The position numbers and the translations under genes are program-made. Positions 15,503-24,125 of a DNA stretch of 64,000 nt are shown here, in pieces. Source of the stretch: an uncultured Alloprevotella sp. (GTDB taxonomy: Bacteria; Bacteroidota; Bacteroidia; Bacteroidales; Bacteroidaceae); contig CALUOQ010000002.1 in NCBI GenBank assembly GCA_944322325.1, forward strand, positions 62,001 to 126,000, written 5' to 3'. The notes below the pieces were generated by a model. The model was not told the origin of the DNA and ran no database searches. It saw nothing but the letters and a program-made list of their open reading frames with translations. How positions within the stretch are numbered: the stretch's first letter is position 1; every line of letters begins with the position of its first letter.

Positions 15503-17014
15503 TCAATCTTCCTTAGATGCACCGGCTACACTCTTCTCCTCGACAAACAAACCTTCGATTTCCACGTCGCCGTCCATGACTTCGCCCGGAATTGTAAAAC
15601 AGTTGTCCTTGAACAGCTCTGCCGGATAAATTACGTCCGAATACTGCAACGTACCATGCACAAGGCTGTCACCGGCCAGCCCATAGCCATGACGGACGCG
15701 AATGCCGGCGTGAGTAAAGCCCTTCTCTGGGTTCATGCGAATGGTAAACGGCTTTCCGAATGGAGCCTGGTACTTCACCAATCGTTGCCCGTCGGCGGTC
15801 AGGACTTCCCCGTTACGGTTGGCATCATTCACGTTACAGTAAGCGCCGTGCACATTCAGGCGGATGTCGACAATCGCTCCACCGTTCGACGTAATGCCAT
15901 TATTTTCATGACCGTTACCTGCCGGATCGGTGCTCTGCTTATCGACCTTGAAACGCATTCGGTAGAAACCGGGCGCCAAATCGGCCGGAACCATGAAATC
16001 CGGAGCTTTTGGGAAAGATTGTCCGCTACCTGCGCTCTCCGTGGAGGTATATGTCAGCAACTCACTGCTTCCCGGAACAGTCCCATCGTCGTTCAACGTA
16101 ACGTCAAAACGACCGTCGTTATTACGGTCAAGGTAGATATAGCCCTGCATCCCTTTGCCCGTATAGTCGAATACGGGAATAAGCGTATCGCCCGGCTGCG
16201 CATGAGCCACGAAGTCCTGACGCAACTGATAGATTTTCGACGCCTGCACCTCCGGCAGCTGCCATTGTTGCGACTGTCCCGAAACCGACTCCAATGCAAT
16301 ACCTTTCAGCTTCATCCCTTGCCGGCGCGAAACGGTATTCGCGTCGAAATTCAGTACATAATCGCCCCGACGGATGCGCGGGGTCGGGTCGTCGTTCACC
16401 ACGATTTCATCCAAGTAAACGGCAAAATCTTCCTTCAGCCCCCGCGGCGACTCGCAGTGAGGCACGACGACAAGACTGTAAATGTCAATGCCGCCGGCTC
16501 CTTTGATAGGGAATACGGCGTCGCACCACTCATCTGCCGTAACCGCATTTGTCGATACGACCCAGAACTGCTCTGCTTCTTTCGACTGTGCAGCCCGCTC
16601 GCGGCGTTTACCCAGCCCGACGAGCATCACCCGGCCTTGTCCCTCCTGGGGCTTCCGGATATAGACGTGCACATAGCGGGTCTGCTTGGTCAGTTCAAAC
16701 GGAGTATTCAAGTCAATCCGGGCACCGAACGTGTTGCTCCCGAAACGGGAACGCTGCATGGCCAGAATGTGGCCGGTGGCATTGGGGGTCTTGCCTATCT
16801 GAGCGTCTACCGACGTGAACGGGTTTTCGATAACCATCACGTTCCCCTCCAGCTTCTGTGCGCCATTGCGGAACGGCGATTTTTCCCACGTGTCGTAAAC
16901 GCCAATCGAACGATAGTCGTCTGTTTCAAACGTCACGCTTTGTCCCCATGCCATGACCGGCAGCGAGAGGACGGCTACGACTGCATATATTTTTTTCTTC
17001 ATTGCGATTCTCAT
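15503..17014 (-). CDS. Secreted GEVED-domain protein without catalytic domain
   Basis: 503 residues; MKKKIYAVVAVLSLPVMAWG is a signal peptide (the ATG at the fifth codon may be the real start). Residues ~22-225 form a beta-rich region beginning VTFETDDYRSIGVYDTWEKS. A GEVED-type unit follows (GYIYLDRNNDGRFDVTLNDD), and the C-terminal ~100 residues include IRVRHGYGLAGDSLVHG. The whole protein aligns with residues 1-510 of the GH16 protein encoded at 18697-22020 but stops where the second GEVED unit and GH16 domain would begin. It is therefore a duplicated, shortened copy, probably glycan-binding. It lies 12 bases downstream of GH29 copy A. Confidence 0.75.
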   Translation of the reverse strand: MRIAMKKKIYAVVAVLSLPVMAWGQSVTFETDDYRSIGVYDTWEKSPFRNGAQKLEGNVMVIENPFTSVDAQIGKTPNATGHILAMQRSRFGSNTFGARIDLNTPFELTKQTRYVHVYIRKPQEGQGRVMLVGLGKRRERAAQSKEAEQFWVVSTNAVTADEWCDAVFPIKGAGGIDIYSLVVVPHCESPRGLKEDFAVYLDEIVVNDDPTPRIRRGDYVLNFDANTVSRRQGMKLKGIALESVSGQSQQWQLPEVQASKIYQLRQDFVAHAQPGDTLIPVFDYTGKGMQGYIYLDRNNDGRFDVTLNDDGTVPGSSELLTYTSTESAGSGQSFPKAPDFMVPADLAPGFYRMRFKVDKQSTDPAGNGHENNGITSNGGAIVDIRLNVHGAYCNVNDANRNGEVLTADGQRLVKYQAPFGKPFTIRMNPEKGFTHAGIRVRHGYGLAGDSLVHGTLQYSDVIYPAELFKDNCFTIPGEVMDGDVEIEGLFVEEKSVAGASKED

Positions 17015-17026
17015 TTTTTTCTCTTC

Positions 17027-18547
17027 TCAATAAACCGACACGGTATGAAGCAAGGGACAAGCCTTACTGTCCAAAATGGTGATACGCAAGCCCTTGATGG
17101 CATAACCATCGCCATACTCCTTTGTACTCCCGTTCAGCGGAATAATGCGCTTATAGCCCACGGTCGTACACTCGACCCCGGGAGCCCGTTCGGTCCACTC
17201 CGTGCCGTCGGCGGTGGTTTCGACCTTAAACGCCCGGATACGTTGCCCTTTGCGGATGTACTCCTGAAGAGCCACGTAGTGCGCATTGACCGGTTTCCGC
17301 CATGTCAGGGTCACCGTAGCCGTCCGCGTACTGTCGTTCGTTGCCCAATAGGTATCCTTGTCTCCGTCGTTCATGTTTTTCGGCACGTACGAACGGCGTT
17401 TCCCTTTCGTGCGGACTTCCGACACCTCGATTTTGGCTTTCTTGGCCAGGTCGCGGCCCAGCCGTTGCTTCAGCAATCCGCCCAACTCGTGCATGACGTT
17501 CACCGTGGCTTCAGGCAGAGCCCCCGACTTGTCGGGCGGGAAATTCAAAATCAGCGTAGCGTTGCGCCCGACGGTTTCCAGGTAGAAGGTAAAAAGCTGT
17601 TCCGCCGTCCTGGGCGACTCGCCGTCATGATAAAACCAGCCCTTGTTCGTGGCTTTCGCATCACTTTCGCCCGGCAACCAGTACCAGCCGTCCTCCGATC
17701 CATACATGCCGTTCTTCTCGGGAGCAAAGCCGCGGTTCTCCGGCGACCAGTTGGTCTCACCGGCCCAGCCGGCCTCGTTGCCAATCCAGCGGGCTTCGCC
17801 GCCCACGCCCCACATGACACAGTCCGGGCAGACCTTGTGCACCGAATCGCGCAGGTTGGGTATGTCGTAATACACCGTGTTGTCGATGCTGCGGCGATCG
17901 TTGGCACCGCCGTAGTACCCGTCGCCGCCGTTGGCACCGTCGAACCACATCTCGAACTGGTCCGTACCGTACTGAGCCAGCTCGGCGCACTGACGGAGGA
18001 ACACGTCGCTCACGTACTTGTCCGTGCCGTAAAGGGCGCTGTTGCGGTCCCACGGCGAGATGTAGAAGCCGTACTTCATGCCGAGCTTCTTGGCCGCCGC
18101 GGCGAAGTCGCGCGGAATGTTCGTATTGCGGGCAAAGTCGTTGCCGCCGCGCGTCACGTTGTGCGTCGTCGTCGCCGTGGGCCACAGGCAGAAACCGTCG
18201 TGGTGCTTTACCACCGCGATGCCGCCCCGCATCCCGGCAGCTTTGGCTGCTTCGAGCCATTGTTCGGGATTGGGCGCCGCCGTCGGCGCGAACGTCGATT
18301 CGGCTTCGTTACCGTAGCCCCACTCCTGGCCGGTGTAGGTGTTCATGCCGTAATGGAAAAAGGCGTAAAACTCAGTCTCCTGCCACTTCATTTGGCGCTC
18401 GGAGGGCACGGGATGTTCCTCCGCGGGCTCGTTGTCCGGATTCGCGAGCGTTTGCGGCTTCAGGGCAAACCCGTTTTGCGCCGTACCGGGCATGGGCATC
18501 GCCACTCCGGTCAGGAACAGCGCCCATGGGATTAATTTTTTTATCAT
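17027..18547 (-). CDS. GH29 alpha-L-fucosidase, copy A
   Basis: 506 residues with an N-terminal signal peptide (IPWALFLTGVAMPMPGTAQ). The catalytic (beta/alpha)8 domain shows FHYGMNTYTGQEWG, VVKHHDGFCLWPT, GFYISPWDRN and FEMWFDGANGG, where the Asp of WFDG is the expected nucleophile. The C-terminal ~130 residues form an F5/8-type carbohydrate-binding module. It removes terminal L-fucose from host or plant glycans in the periplasm or at the surface. The 5' part of the gene is almost identical at DNA level to copy B. It has its own promoter box at 18578-18585. Confidence 0.92.
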   Translation of the reverse strand: MIKKLIPWALFLTGVAMPMPGTAQNGFALKPQTLANPDNEPAEEHPVPSERQMKWQETEFYAFFHYGMNTYTGQEWGYGNEAESTFAPTAAPNPEQWLEAAKAAGMRGGIAVVKHHDGFCLWPTATTTHNVTRGGNDFARNTNIPRDFAAAAKKLGMKYGFYISPWDRNSALYGTDKYVSDVFLRQCAELAQYGTDQFEMWFDGANGGDGYYGGANDRRSIDNTVYYDIPNLRDSVHKVCPDCVMWGVGGEARWIGNEAGWAGETNWSPENRGFAPEKNGMYGSEDGWYWLPGESDAKATNKGWFYHDGESPRTAEQLFTFYLETVGRNATLILNFPPDKSGALPEATVNVMHELGGLLKQRLGRDLAKKAKIEVSEVRTKGKRRSYVPKNMNDGDKDTYWATNDSTRTATVTLTWRKPVNAHYVALQEYIRKGQRIRAFKVETTADGTEWTERAPGVECTTVGYKRIIPLNGSTKEYGDGYAIKGLRITILDSKACPLLHTVSVY

Positions 18548-18577
18548 CTGTACTCTCGTATAAATATATTGTCGGGG

Positions 18578-18585
18578 TAAAGATA
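18578..18585 (-). promoter_or_regulatory. -7 promoter box TATCTTTA
   Basis: Minus-strand near-match to TAnnTTTG (last base A), ~31 bases upstream of GH29 copy A; shows the copy A/GEVED pair is a separate transcription unit. Confidence 0.45.
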
Positions 18586-18619
18586 AGTAAAGCTTTTCAC
18601 ATCACTACATCCGATTTAC

Positions 18620-18668
18620 AAAAAAAGTCGGCAATGTCTGCAAATCGCGAGACACCACCGACTTTTTT
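18620..18668 (-). terminator. Bidirectional intrinsic terminator after the GH16 gene
   Basis: Arms AAAAAAAGTCGG (18620-18631) and CCGACTTTTTT (18658-18668) with a small inner GTCT/AGAC stem. On the minus strand it ends in seven Ts, directly after the stop of the GH16 gene at 18697. Confidence 0.8.
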
Positions 18669-18696
18669 ACTTATCGTTCAGCGTATTTCTCCGGAG

Positions 18697-21600
18697 TCAG
18701 GGCACAAAAACCTTCTCACTGTTTACCATGTAAATACCCTTGGTCAGACGGATTTCCTTAGTTCCTCTGACCTCTCCCGTCCACACGCTACGTCCTGCCG
18801 CGTCGACAACGTTCACCGGCGTAGGCCGGTCCGCATAGACCACAATGGCATTGGCTTTCACGTCTACGCTCACCTTGTCTGACTGCGTCAGCGAGCTGAT
18901 GCCCACACTTTCATTCTGTTGGTAGACGCGGACCCAGTCGAACAGCGTTTCGTACGTGTGCGACACGTCGGCATTCGCAGCCCACGAGCCGTTGCCTACG
19001 GACTGGTTCAGTATGATGTAGAACGCCTTGCCAAACGGCCATTGCCCTTGGCGCAACGCGTCTTCATCCGTGGACTTGCGATAGGTTCCCACCTGCTTGC
19101 CGTCGACGTACCAGCGCATCTGGGTCTCGTCCCACTCAAAGCCGTAGGTGTGATAACGGTCCATCTGCACACTCTCGTTGTAGGACGACTTCGGGTCGGA
19201 CGTGTGCCCGAGGTCATACGTCCAGTGCGAGTGTACCGTGTGGTAAGCCGTGTTCTGATTGTCGATTTGCTCGAAAATGTCAATCTCGCCACACGTGGGC
19301 CAACCGTCGGTCTGGTCCTCCGGCATCAGCCAGAAAGCCGGGAAGTTGCCCGTGTGCGGATTCGTCAGGATGCGGGCTTCGATTTTCCCGTACTTGAAAC
19401 TGAACTTCCCGCGCGACTGTATGCCGCCTGTTATCATCGGTACGGGGTCGCTGGCTTGGTCCGGATTGGGGATGGCGCGCGCCACGAGTTTCCCGTCCTG
19501 CAGGTAGATGACCTCCTCGCTGTCCGAGAGCCAACGGTTCCAAGTGGACGATTGTCTGACGCAACGCGACCACCACTCCTCGTCGGGCTGCGTTCCGTCG
19601 GCGGCGTCGAACTCGTCGTTGAACACCAGCTTGTATCGTGCACGGTCGGTCGGCTCGTAATTGACGGTGATAATGACATCGCCGTCCACGCTGTCGCGCG
19701 GCAGGGTGTAGTTCGAGGCACTGCGCGTGAACTCGCTCCACTGCCGGTTGCCGTGGATGTACTGCGGACCGTCGAAGTTGTGCCCGTGCTTGATGGTCAT
19801 GGATTCAGCCGAGTAGCCCACGGCGACCGGCGTGGGGACCAAAGCCAAAGTCGTAAAGCAGGACACATCGACAGGAAGGCCCGTGTTGTTCGCGCCGTTG
19901 ACGCTGCCGTTCGTCGTGAAGACCTCGAGCTTCTGGGTCTCGCCGTGCACGTTCAGCAGGAAGTCAAGCACATACCCGGCATTGGCGTCAATGGAATTTG
20001 CGTCATCCTTGCCGTAGCGGCCGCCCGGGTCGACATTGTCCCAGTCTACTTTCAGACGGGCACGATAGACGCCACGCGGCAGCTGCTCGGGGATGGTAAA
20101 TGCCGGAAGCCGATTGACGTCGACGTCGGCAGAATCCACCGCCTCGCCCTGGCTGTTGCGTCCGCCGTAATAGTTATAGGACAAAAGCTCGCTCGCCATC
20201 GTAGGGCGCCCGTCGGCGTCCAGCCCTACGGTGAACTGCCCGTCCTGATTCAGGTCGACGTACAGGTACGCGTGCATCTGCCCGTTCTGGTACGTCAGCG
20301 TAGTCTCGACCTCGTCACCCGGCACCACGGAGACCTGCCGGTTGCGCAAGTCGCGGTAAATTTCCTTCGCACTGGTCGTGACGGGAATCGAGGACGTACC
20401 GCCCTTGGTGGCGACCACCTGCGCGCGGAGCATACGACGCTCAGGGTCGGGATGGCTGTTGACCAACGCCTTGTCGAAGTTCAGCGGATAGTCTTCGTCG
20501 GCCTCGGGGGTGTCTTTCTTCTCCACGAAATAGCCCTCGATGCGCACCTCGCCGTCCATGACCTCGGCCGGCAAGGTCAGCGTGTCGCCGCGGAAGAGGT
20601 AGGCAGGATAATAGACGTCCACGTACTGCGGCGTACTGTGCACGAGGCTGTCACCGCTGAGGTTGTAACCGTGGCGTACGCGGATGCCTTCGTACGTGAA
20701 GCCGGGCGCCGGACTCATCTTTATGGTGAAAGGCTTGCCGAACGGCGCCCGGTATTTGTTGAGCACCGTTCCGTCGGCCGCCAGCACGTCGCCGTTCAGC
20801 TGTCCCTGCGTCACTTCGCACACATCGCCGTGGATGTTCATGCGGACGTCGACAATCATGCCGCCGTTCTTCTTGATGGACTGCGACTCGAGGGTGTTGC
20901 CGCCCGGGTCGACGTTGCCCCAGTCCACCTTGAAGCGCATGCGGTAATAACCGTTAGGCAGGTCGGCCGGCACGGTGAAGGCGGGCGGATTGATGAAGTT
21001 GCGCGCGCTGCCCGATACCTTCGAACCGTCGCTCTTGTAGCCCTCGGTGTTTTCGACCGTCTCGACGTAGGAATAAGTCATGATGTCGCTGCCCTCGGGG
21101 ATGGTGTAGTCGTCGTTCAGGGCATGCTCGAACTTGCCGTCGTTGCCGCGGTCCAGATAGACGTAGCCGTTCATCCATCCGGCGGAGTAGCTGAAATTCG
21201 GCGTCAGCGTCTCGCCGGCCTTGGCCGTAAAGGTCTTTTCGAGCATGGGGCGATAAAGCAGTTGCGGACTCTGGCTGCCGACTTCGAGGGTCTGGTTGCC
21301 GTCGGCCGAACCGTTGAGCGAGACACTCTTCAGGTAGTAGTCAGCTTTCGCAGAGGCTTCGTCCTCCTCGAAATTCAGGATGTAGTCGCCCCGGCGGAAG
21401 CGCGGATTGGGGTCGTCGCTGATTTCGATTTCGTCGATGTAGGCGGCAAAATCCTGTGTCAGGTGGTGCGGCGATTCGCAGTCGGGCACCACAACGAGGC
21501 TGTAAATGTCGATGCCGCCCGCCCCCTTGATGGGAAACACGGCGTCGCACCACGTATCCGGCGTCACTGCGGTCGACGAGAGCACCCAGAACTGTTCGGC

Positions 21601-22020
21601 CTCGGGCGACTGCCCGGCGCGTTCCCTGCGCTTGCCCAGTCCGACGAGCATCACCCGTCCTTCCACAGGCTTCAGCATATAGACGTGGACATAGCGCGTC
21701 CGAGTGGTCAGCTCGAACGTTTCCTTCAGGTCGATACGCGCCCCGAACGTGTTGCTGCCGAAACGCGAGCGCTGCACGGCCAGCACCTTCGCCGTGGCGT
21801 TGGGCGCGTAGCCCAGCACGTCGTCCACGTCGGTCTGCGGGTTGTCGACCACTTTCGCGTTGCCCCGCAGCTTCTGCGAACCGTTGCGGAAAGGCGATTC
21901 CTCCCAGGTGTCGTACACACCGATGGCTTTGTAGTCCTCCGTTTCGAAGGAGATGTTTTGGGCGGCCGCCGCCATCGGGAGTGTCAGGGCGGCCATGCCT
22001 ATGTATTTCGTAAACTTCAT
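18697..22020 (-). CDS. Secreted multidomain GH16 glycoside hydrolase with GEVED units and sorting-type tail
   Basis: 1107 residues with a signal peptide (YIGMAALTLPMAAAAQ). Residues ~20-510 match the orphan GEVED protein at 15503. A second GEVED-type unit follows (AYLYVDLNQDGQFTVGLDAD). Residues ~790-1040 are a GH16 domain: LVFNDEFDAADGTQPDEEWW, KIEARILTNP, GEIDIFEQI with the two catalytic Glu residues of the ExDxxE motif, and FDWVRVYQQ at the end. The last ~65 residues resemble a Por-secretion/type A sorting tail (VVDAAGRSVWTGEV, LTKGIYMV). GH16 enzymes cleave beta-1,3/1,4-glucans, galactans or mucin O-glycans; the substrate is unresolved. It sits between the two fucosidases. Confidence 0.88.
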   Translation of the reverse strand: MKFTKYIGMAALTLPMAAAAQNISFETEDYKAIGVYDTWEESPFRNGSQKLRGNAKVVDNPQTDVDDVLGYAPNATAKVLAVQRSRFGSNTFGARIDLKETFELTTRTRYVHVYMLKPVEGRVMLVGLGKRRERAGQSPEAEQFWVLSSTAVTPDTWCDAVFPIKGAGGIDIYSLVVVPDCESPHHLTQDFAAYIDEIEISDDPNPRFRRGDYILNFEEDEASAKADYYLKSVSLNGSADGNQTLEVGSQSPQLLYRPMLEKTFTAKAGETLTPNFSYSAGWMNGYVYLDRGNDGKFEHALNDDYTIPEGSDIMTYSYVETVENTEGYKSDGSKVSGSARNFINPPAFTVPADLPNGYYRMRFKVDWGNVDPGGNTLESQSIKKNGGMIVDVRMNIHGDVCEVTQGQLNGDVLAADGTVLNKYRAPFGKPFTIKMSPAPGFTYEGIRVRHGYNLSGDSLVHSTPQYVDVYYPAYLFRGDTLTLPAEVMDGEVRIEGYFVEKKDTPEADEDYPLNFDKALVNSHPDPERRMLRAQVVATKGGTSSIPVTTSAKEIYRDLRNRQVSVVPGDEVETTLTYQNGQMHAYLYVDLNQDGQFTVGLDADGRPTMASELLSYNYYGGRNSQGEAVDSADVDVNRLPAFTIPEQLPRGVYRARLKVDWDNVDPGGRYGKDDANSIDANAGYVLDFLLNVHGETQKLEVFTTNGSVNGANNTGLPVDVSCFTTLALVPTPVAVGYSAESMTIKHGHNFDGPQYIHGNRQWSEFTRSASNYTLPRDSVDGDVIITVNYEPTDRARYKLVFNDEFDAADGTQPDEEWWSRCVRQSSTWNRWLSDSEEVIYLQDGKLVARAIPNPDQASDPVPMITGGIQSRGKFSFKYGKIEARILTNPHTGNFPAFWLMPEDQTDGWPTCGEIDIFEQIDNQNTAYHTVHSHWTYDLGHTSDPKSSYNESVQMDRYHTYGFEWDETQMRWYVDGKQVGTYRKSTDEDALRQGQWPFGKAFYIILNQSVGNGSWAANADVSHTYETLFDWVRVYQQNESVGISSLTQSDKVSVDVKANAIVVYADRPTPVNVVDAAGRSVWTGEVRGTKEIRLTKGIYMVNSEKVFVP

Positions 22021-22033
22021 GATGGCTCGGGTA

Positions 22034-23548
22034 TTAGAAAACAGACACAGTGTGCAGCAGCGGACACGCCTTGCTGTCCGTGATGGTGACGCGTACGCCC
22101 TTGACGCTGAAGCCGCTGCCGTAGTTCGACGTACTGCCGTTGAGCGGCACGATGCGCTTGTAGCCGACGGTCGTACACTCGACCCCGTTGGCCCGCTCGA
22201 CCCAGTCGGAGCCGTTGGCGGTGGTCTCGACCTTGAACCCCTTGACGCGCTGTCCCTTGCGGATGTACTCCTGTAGCGCGACGTAGTGGACGCGCTGCGG
22301 CTCGTCCCAGGTCAGGGTGATGACAGCCTCGGTCGTGCCGTCGTTCGTGGCCCAATAGGTGTCCTTGTCGCCGTCGATGAGGTTGGCGGCGTCGTACGTG
22401 CGGTTGGCTCCGTTCGTACGGCTTTCGGACACTTCGCACCGGGCCGTGAGCGCCAGGTCCGTACCCAGCCGCTGGCGCAGCAGGTTGCCCATCTGCCTGA
22501 GGGCATTCACCGTCGCCGCGGGCAGGGAACCCGACTTGTCGGGCGGCATGTTCAGGATAAGCGTGGCGTTGCGCCCGACGGTTTCCAGATAGATTTTGTA
22601 CAGCTCCTCGGCCGACTTGGGCGCCTCGCCGCTGTGCCAGAACCAGCCTTTGTTGGTCCCCTTGGCGTCGCTCTCGCCCGGCAGCCAGAACCAGCCGTCC
22701 TCGTCGCCGTACTCGTTGGCGTTCGAGGCGGCACCGCGGTTCTGGGGCGACCAGTTGGTCTCGCCGGCCCAGCCGGCCTCGTTGCCAATCCAGCGGGCCT
22801 CGCCGCCCACGCCCCACAGCACGCAGTCCGGGCAGACCTTGTGCACCGAGTCGCGCAGGTTGGGCACGTCGTAGTAGGTCGACTGGTCGACACTGCGCGT
22901 CTCGTTGGCTCCGCCGTAGTACCCGTCGCCGCCGTTGGCGCCGTCGAACCACATCTCGAACTGGTCCGTGCCGTACTGAGCCAGCTCGGCGCACTGACGG
23001 AGGAACACGTCGCTCACGTACTTGTCCGTGCCATAAAGGGCGCTGTTGCGGTCCCACGGCGAGATGTAGAAGCCGTACTTCATGCCGAGCTTCTTGGCCG
23101 CCGCGGCGAAGTCGCGCGGAATGTTCGTATTGCGGGCAAAGTCGTTGCCGCCGCGCGTCACGTTGTGCGTCGTCGTCGCCGTGGGCCACAGGCAGAAACC
23201 GTCGTGGTGCTTTACCACCGCGATGCCGCCCCGCATCCCGGCAGCTTTGGCTGCTTCGAGCCATTGTTCGGGATTGGGCGCCGCCGTCGGCGCGAACGTC
23301 GATTCGGCTTCGTTACCGTAGCCCCACTCCTGGCCGGTGTAGGTGTTCATGCCGTAGTGGAAGAAGGCGTAAAACTCAGTCTCCTGCCACTTCAGCTGAC
23401 GTTCGTGGGGGACGGGCTGGACGGGCACCGGCTCATTGTCCGGGTTGGCCAGCGTTTGCTCTTCCAGCGCGAAGCTCGTCTGTGCCCAGCCCATCAGAGG
23501 AACCCCCGCCACGCTCAGGACGAGCACGTTCCGGGTAAATCTTTTCAT
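22034..23548 (-). CDS. GH29 alpha-L-fucosidase, copy B
   Basis: 504 residues with a signal peptide (NVLVLSVAGVPLMGWAQ) and the same layout as copy A: FHYGMNTYTGQEWG, VVKHHDGFCLWPT, FEMWFDGANGG (Asp nucleophile) and a C-terminal F5/8-like module. It is the first gene of a minus-strand unit that continues into the GH16 gene 13 bases downstream. Over roughly 22980-23370 its DNA is almost base-for-base the same as copy A, while the 3' half has diverged, consistent with gene conversion. The fucosidase/GEVED pairing on both sides indicates duplication of a two-gene module. Confidence 0.92.
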   Translation of the reverse strand: MKRFTRNVLVLSVAGVPLMGWAQTSFALEEQTLANPDNEPVPVQPVPHERQLKWQETEFYAFFHYGMNTYTGQEWGYGNEAESTFAPTAAPNPEQWLEAAKAAGMRGGIAVVKHHDGFCLWPTATTTHNVTRGGNDFARNTNIPRDFAAAAKKLGMKYGFYISPWDRNSALYGTDKYVSDVFLRQCAELAQYGTDQFEMWFDGANGGDGYYGGANETRSVDQSTYYDVPNLRDSVHKVCPDCVLWGVGGEARWIGNEAGWAGETNWSPQNRGAASNANEYGDEDGWFWLPGESDAKGTNKGWFWHSGEAPKSAEELYKIYLETVGRNATLILNMPPDKSGSLPAATVNALRQMGNLLRQRLGTDLALTARCEVSESRTNGANRTYDAANLIDGDKDTYWATNDGTTEAVITLTWDEPQRVHYVALQEYIRKGQRVKGFKVETTANGSDWVERANGVECTTVGYKRIVPLNGSTSNYGSGFSVKGVRVTITDSKACPLLHTVSVF

Positions 23549-23578
23549 ACGCTTTAAGTATTAAATCACAAAACGCCG

Positions 23579-23586
23579 TAAAGATA
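23579..23586 (-). promoter_or_regulatory. -7 promoter box TATCTTTA
   Basis: Minus-strand near-match to TAnnTTTG, ~31 bases upstream of GH29 copy B, at the same distance and with the same variant as the box before copy A. Confidence 0.45.
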
Positions 23587-23822
23587 ACCGAAAAAGCGAT
23601 GCAGACCTCCGCGGCAGCTCCTTATTTTTATCTGCTTTACTTTTATTTTTCATTTCCGGCGGTCGCAGAGCGGGCTTGCGGCGCCCGTTTGTATGTCCAC
23701 TTTCCAATTTTAACACTTCGGCGGGTCCGTTTGGCGGTTCGCCGTTTTCTCTGTATCTTTGGCTCAGAGAGGAAAGGCAGGCCCGGCGGTCTGCTTTTTT
23801 CGTGCTTCAGCCCGGATTTCGG

Positions 23823-23927
23823 GGGCAGTTCCCGGAAAAACAAGTGTAGTCCCAGAATTTTCTGTCGTAGTCCCAGGATTTTCTAAGGCAGTCTTAGGAT
23901 TTCCGGAGGCAGTCCGAGGCCTTTCGG
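23823..23927. repeat. Five tandem 21-bp repeat units (GTAGTCCC class)
   Basis: Five consecutive 21-base units starting at 23823, 23844, 23865, 23886 and 23907. Units 2 and 3 begin GTGTAGTCCCAG and TCGTAGTCCCAG; the later units degenerate to AGGCAGTC. It lies in the divergent intergenic region between GH29 copy B and GH116. Apart from the two promoter boxes, the remaining ~470 bases of that region (23549-24125) show nothing recognisable. Confidence 0.7.
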
Positions 23928-24025
23928 AGCCTGCCACCGGAAGTTCTGTCTGTAAATGGAGGTTAAATATGTTAAAGTCGCGGGAGTCGTCAAAACTACA
24001 TTCTGTTTCTCCGGAACGATTTCCT

Positions 24026-24033
24026 TAACTTTA
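24026..24033 (+). promoter_or_regulatory. -7 promoter box TAACTTTA
   Basis: Near-match to TAnnTTTG, 93 bases upstream of the GH116 start. Confidence 0.4.
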
Positions 24034-24125
24034 CGCCGCCCTACGCGGAAAGCCGGGGCCATCTCTGACCACATCATCACACCGAAAAATCATTCACCCT
24101 ACCTCATAAAAACCTCAAAACAAGC

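Noticed and set aside
15479-18535. A 1018-codon plus-strand frame opposite the fucosidase and GEVED genes
   Set aside because: It is a GC-rich antisense shadow; its product lacks domain sense, whereas the minus strand encodes a recognisable GH29 and GEVED protein.
18919-22083. A 1054-codon plus-strand frame opposite the GH16 gene
   Set aside because: Antisense shadow of a clear GH16 enzyme; residue composition (V/R/H-rich) is typical of reverse reading.
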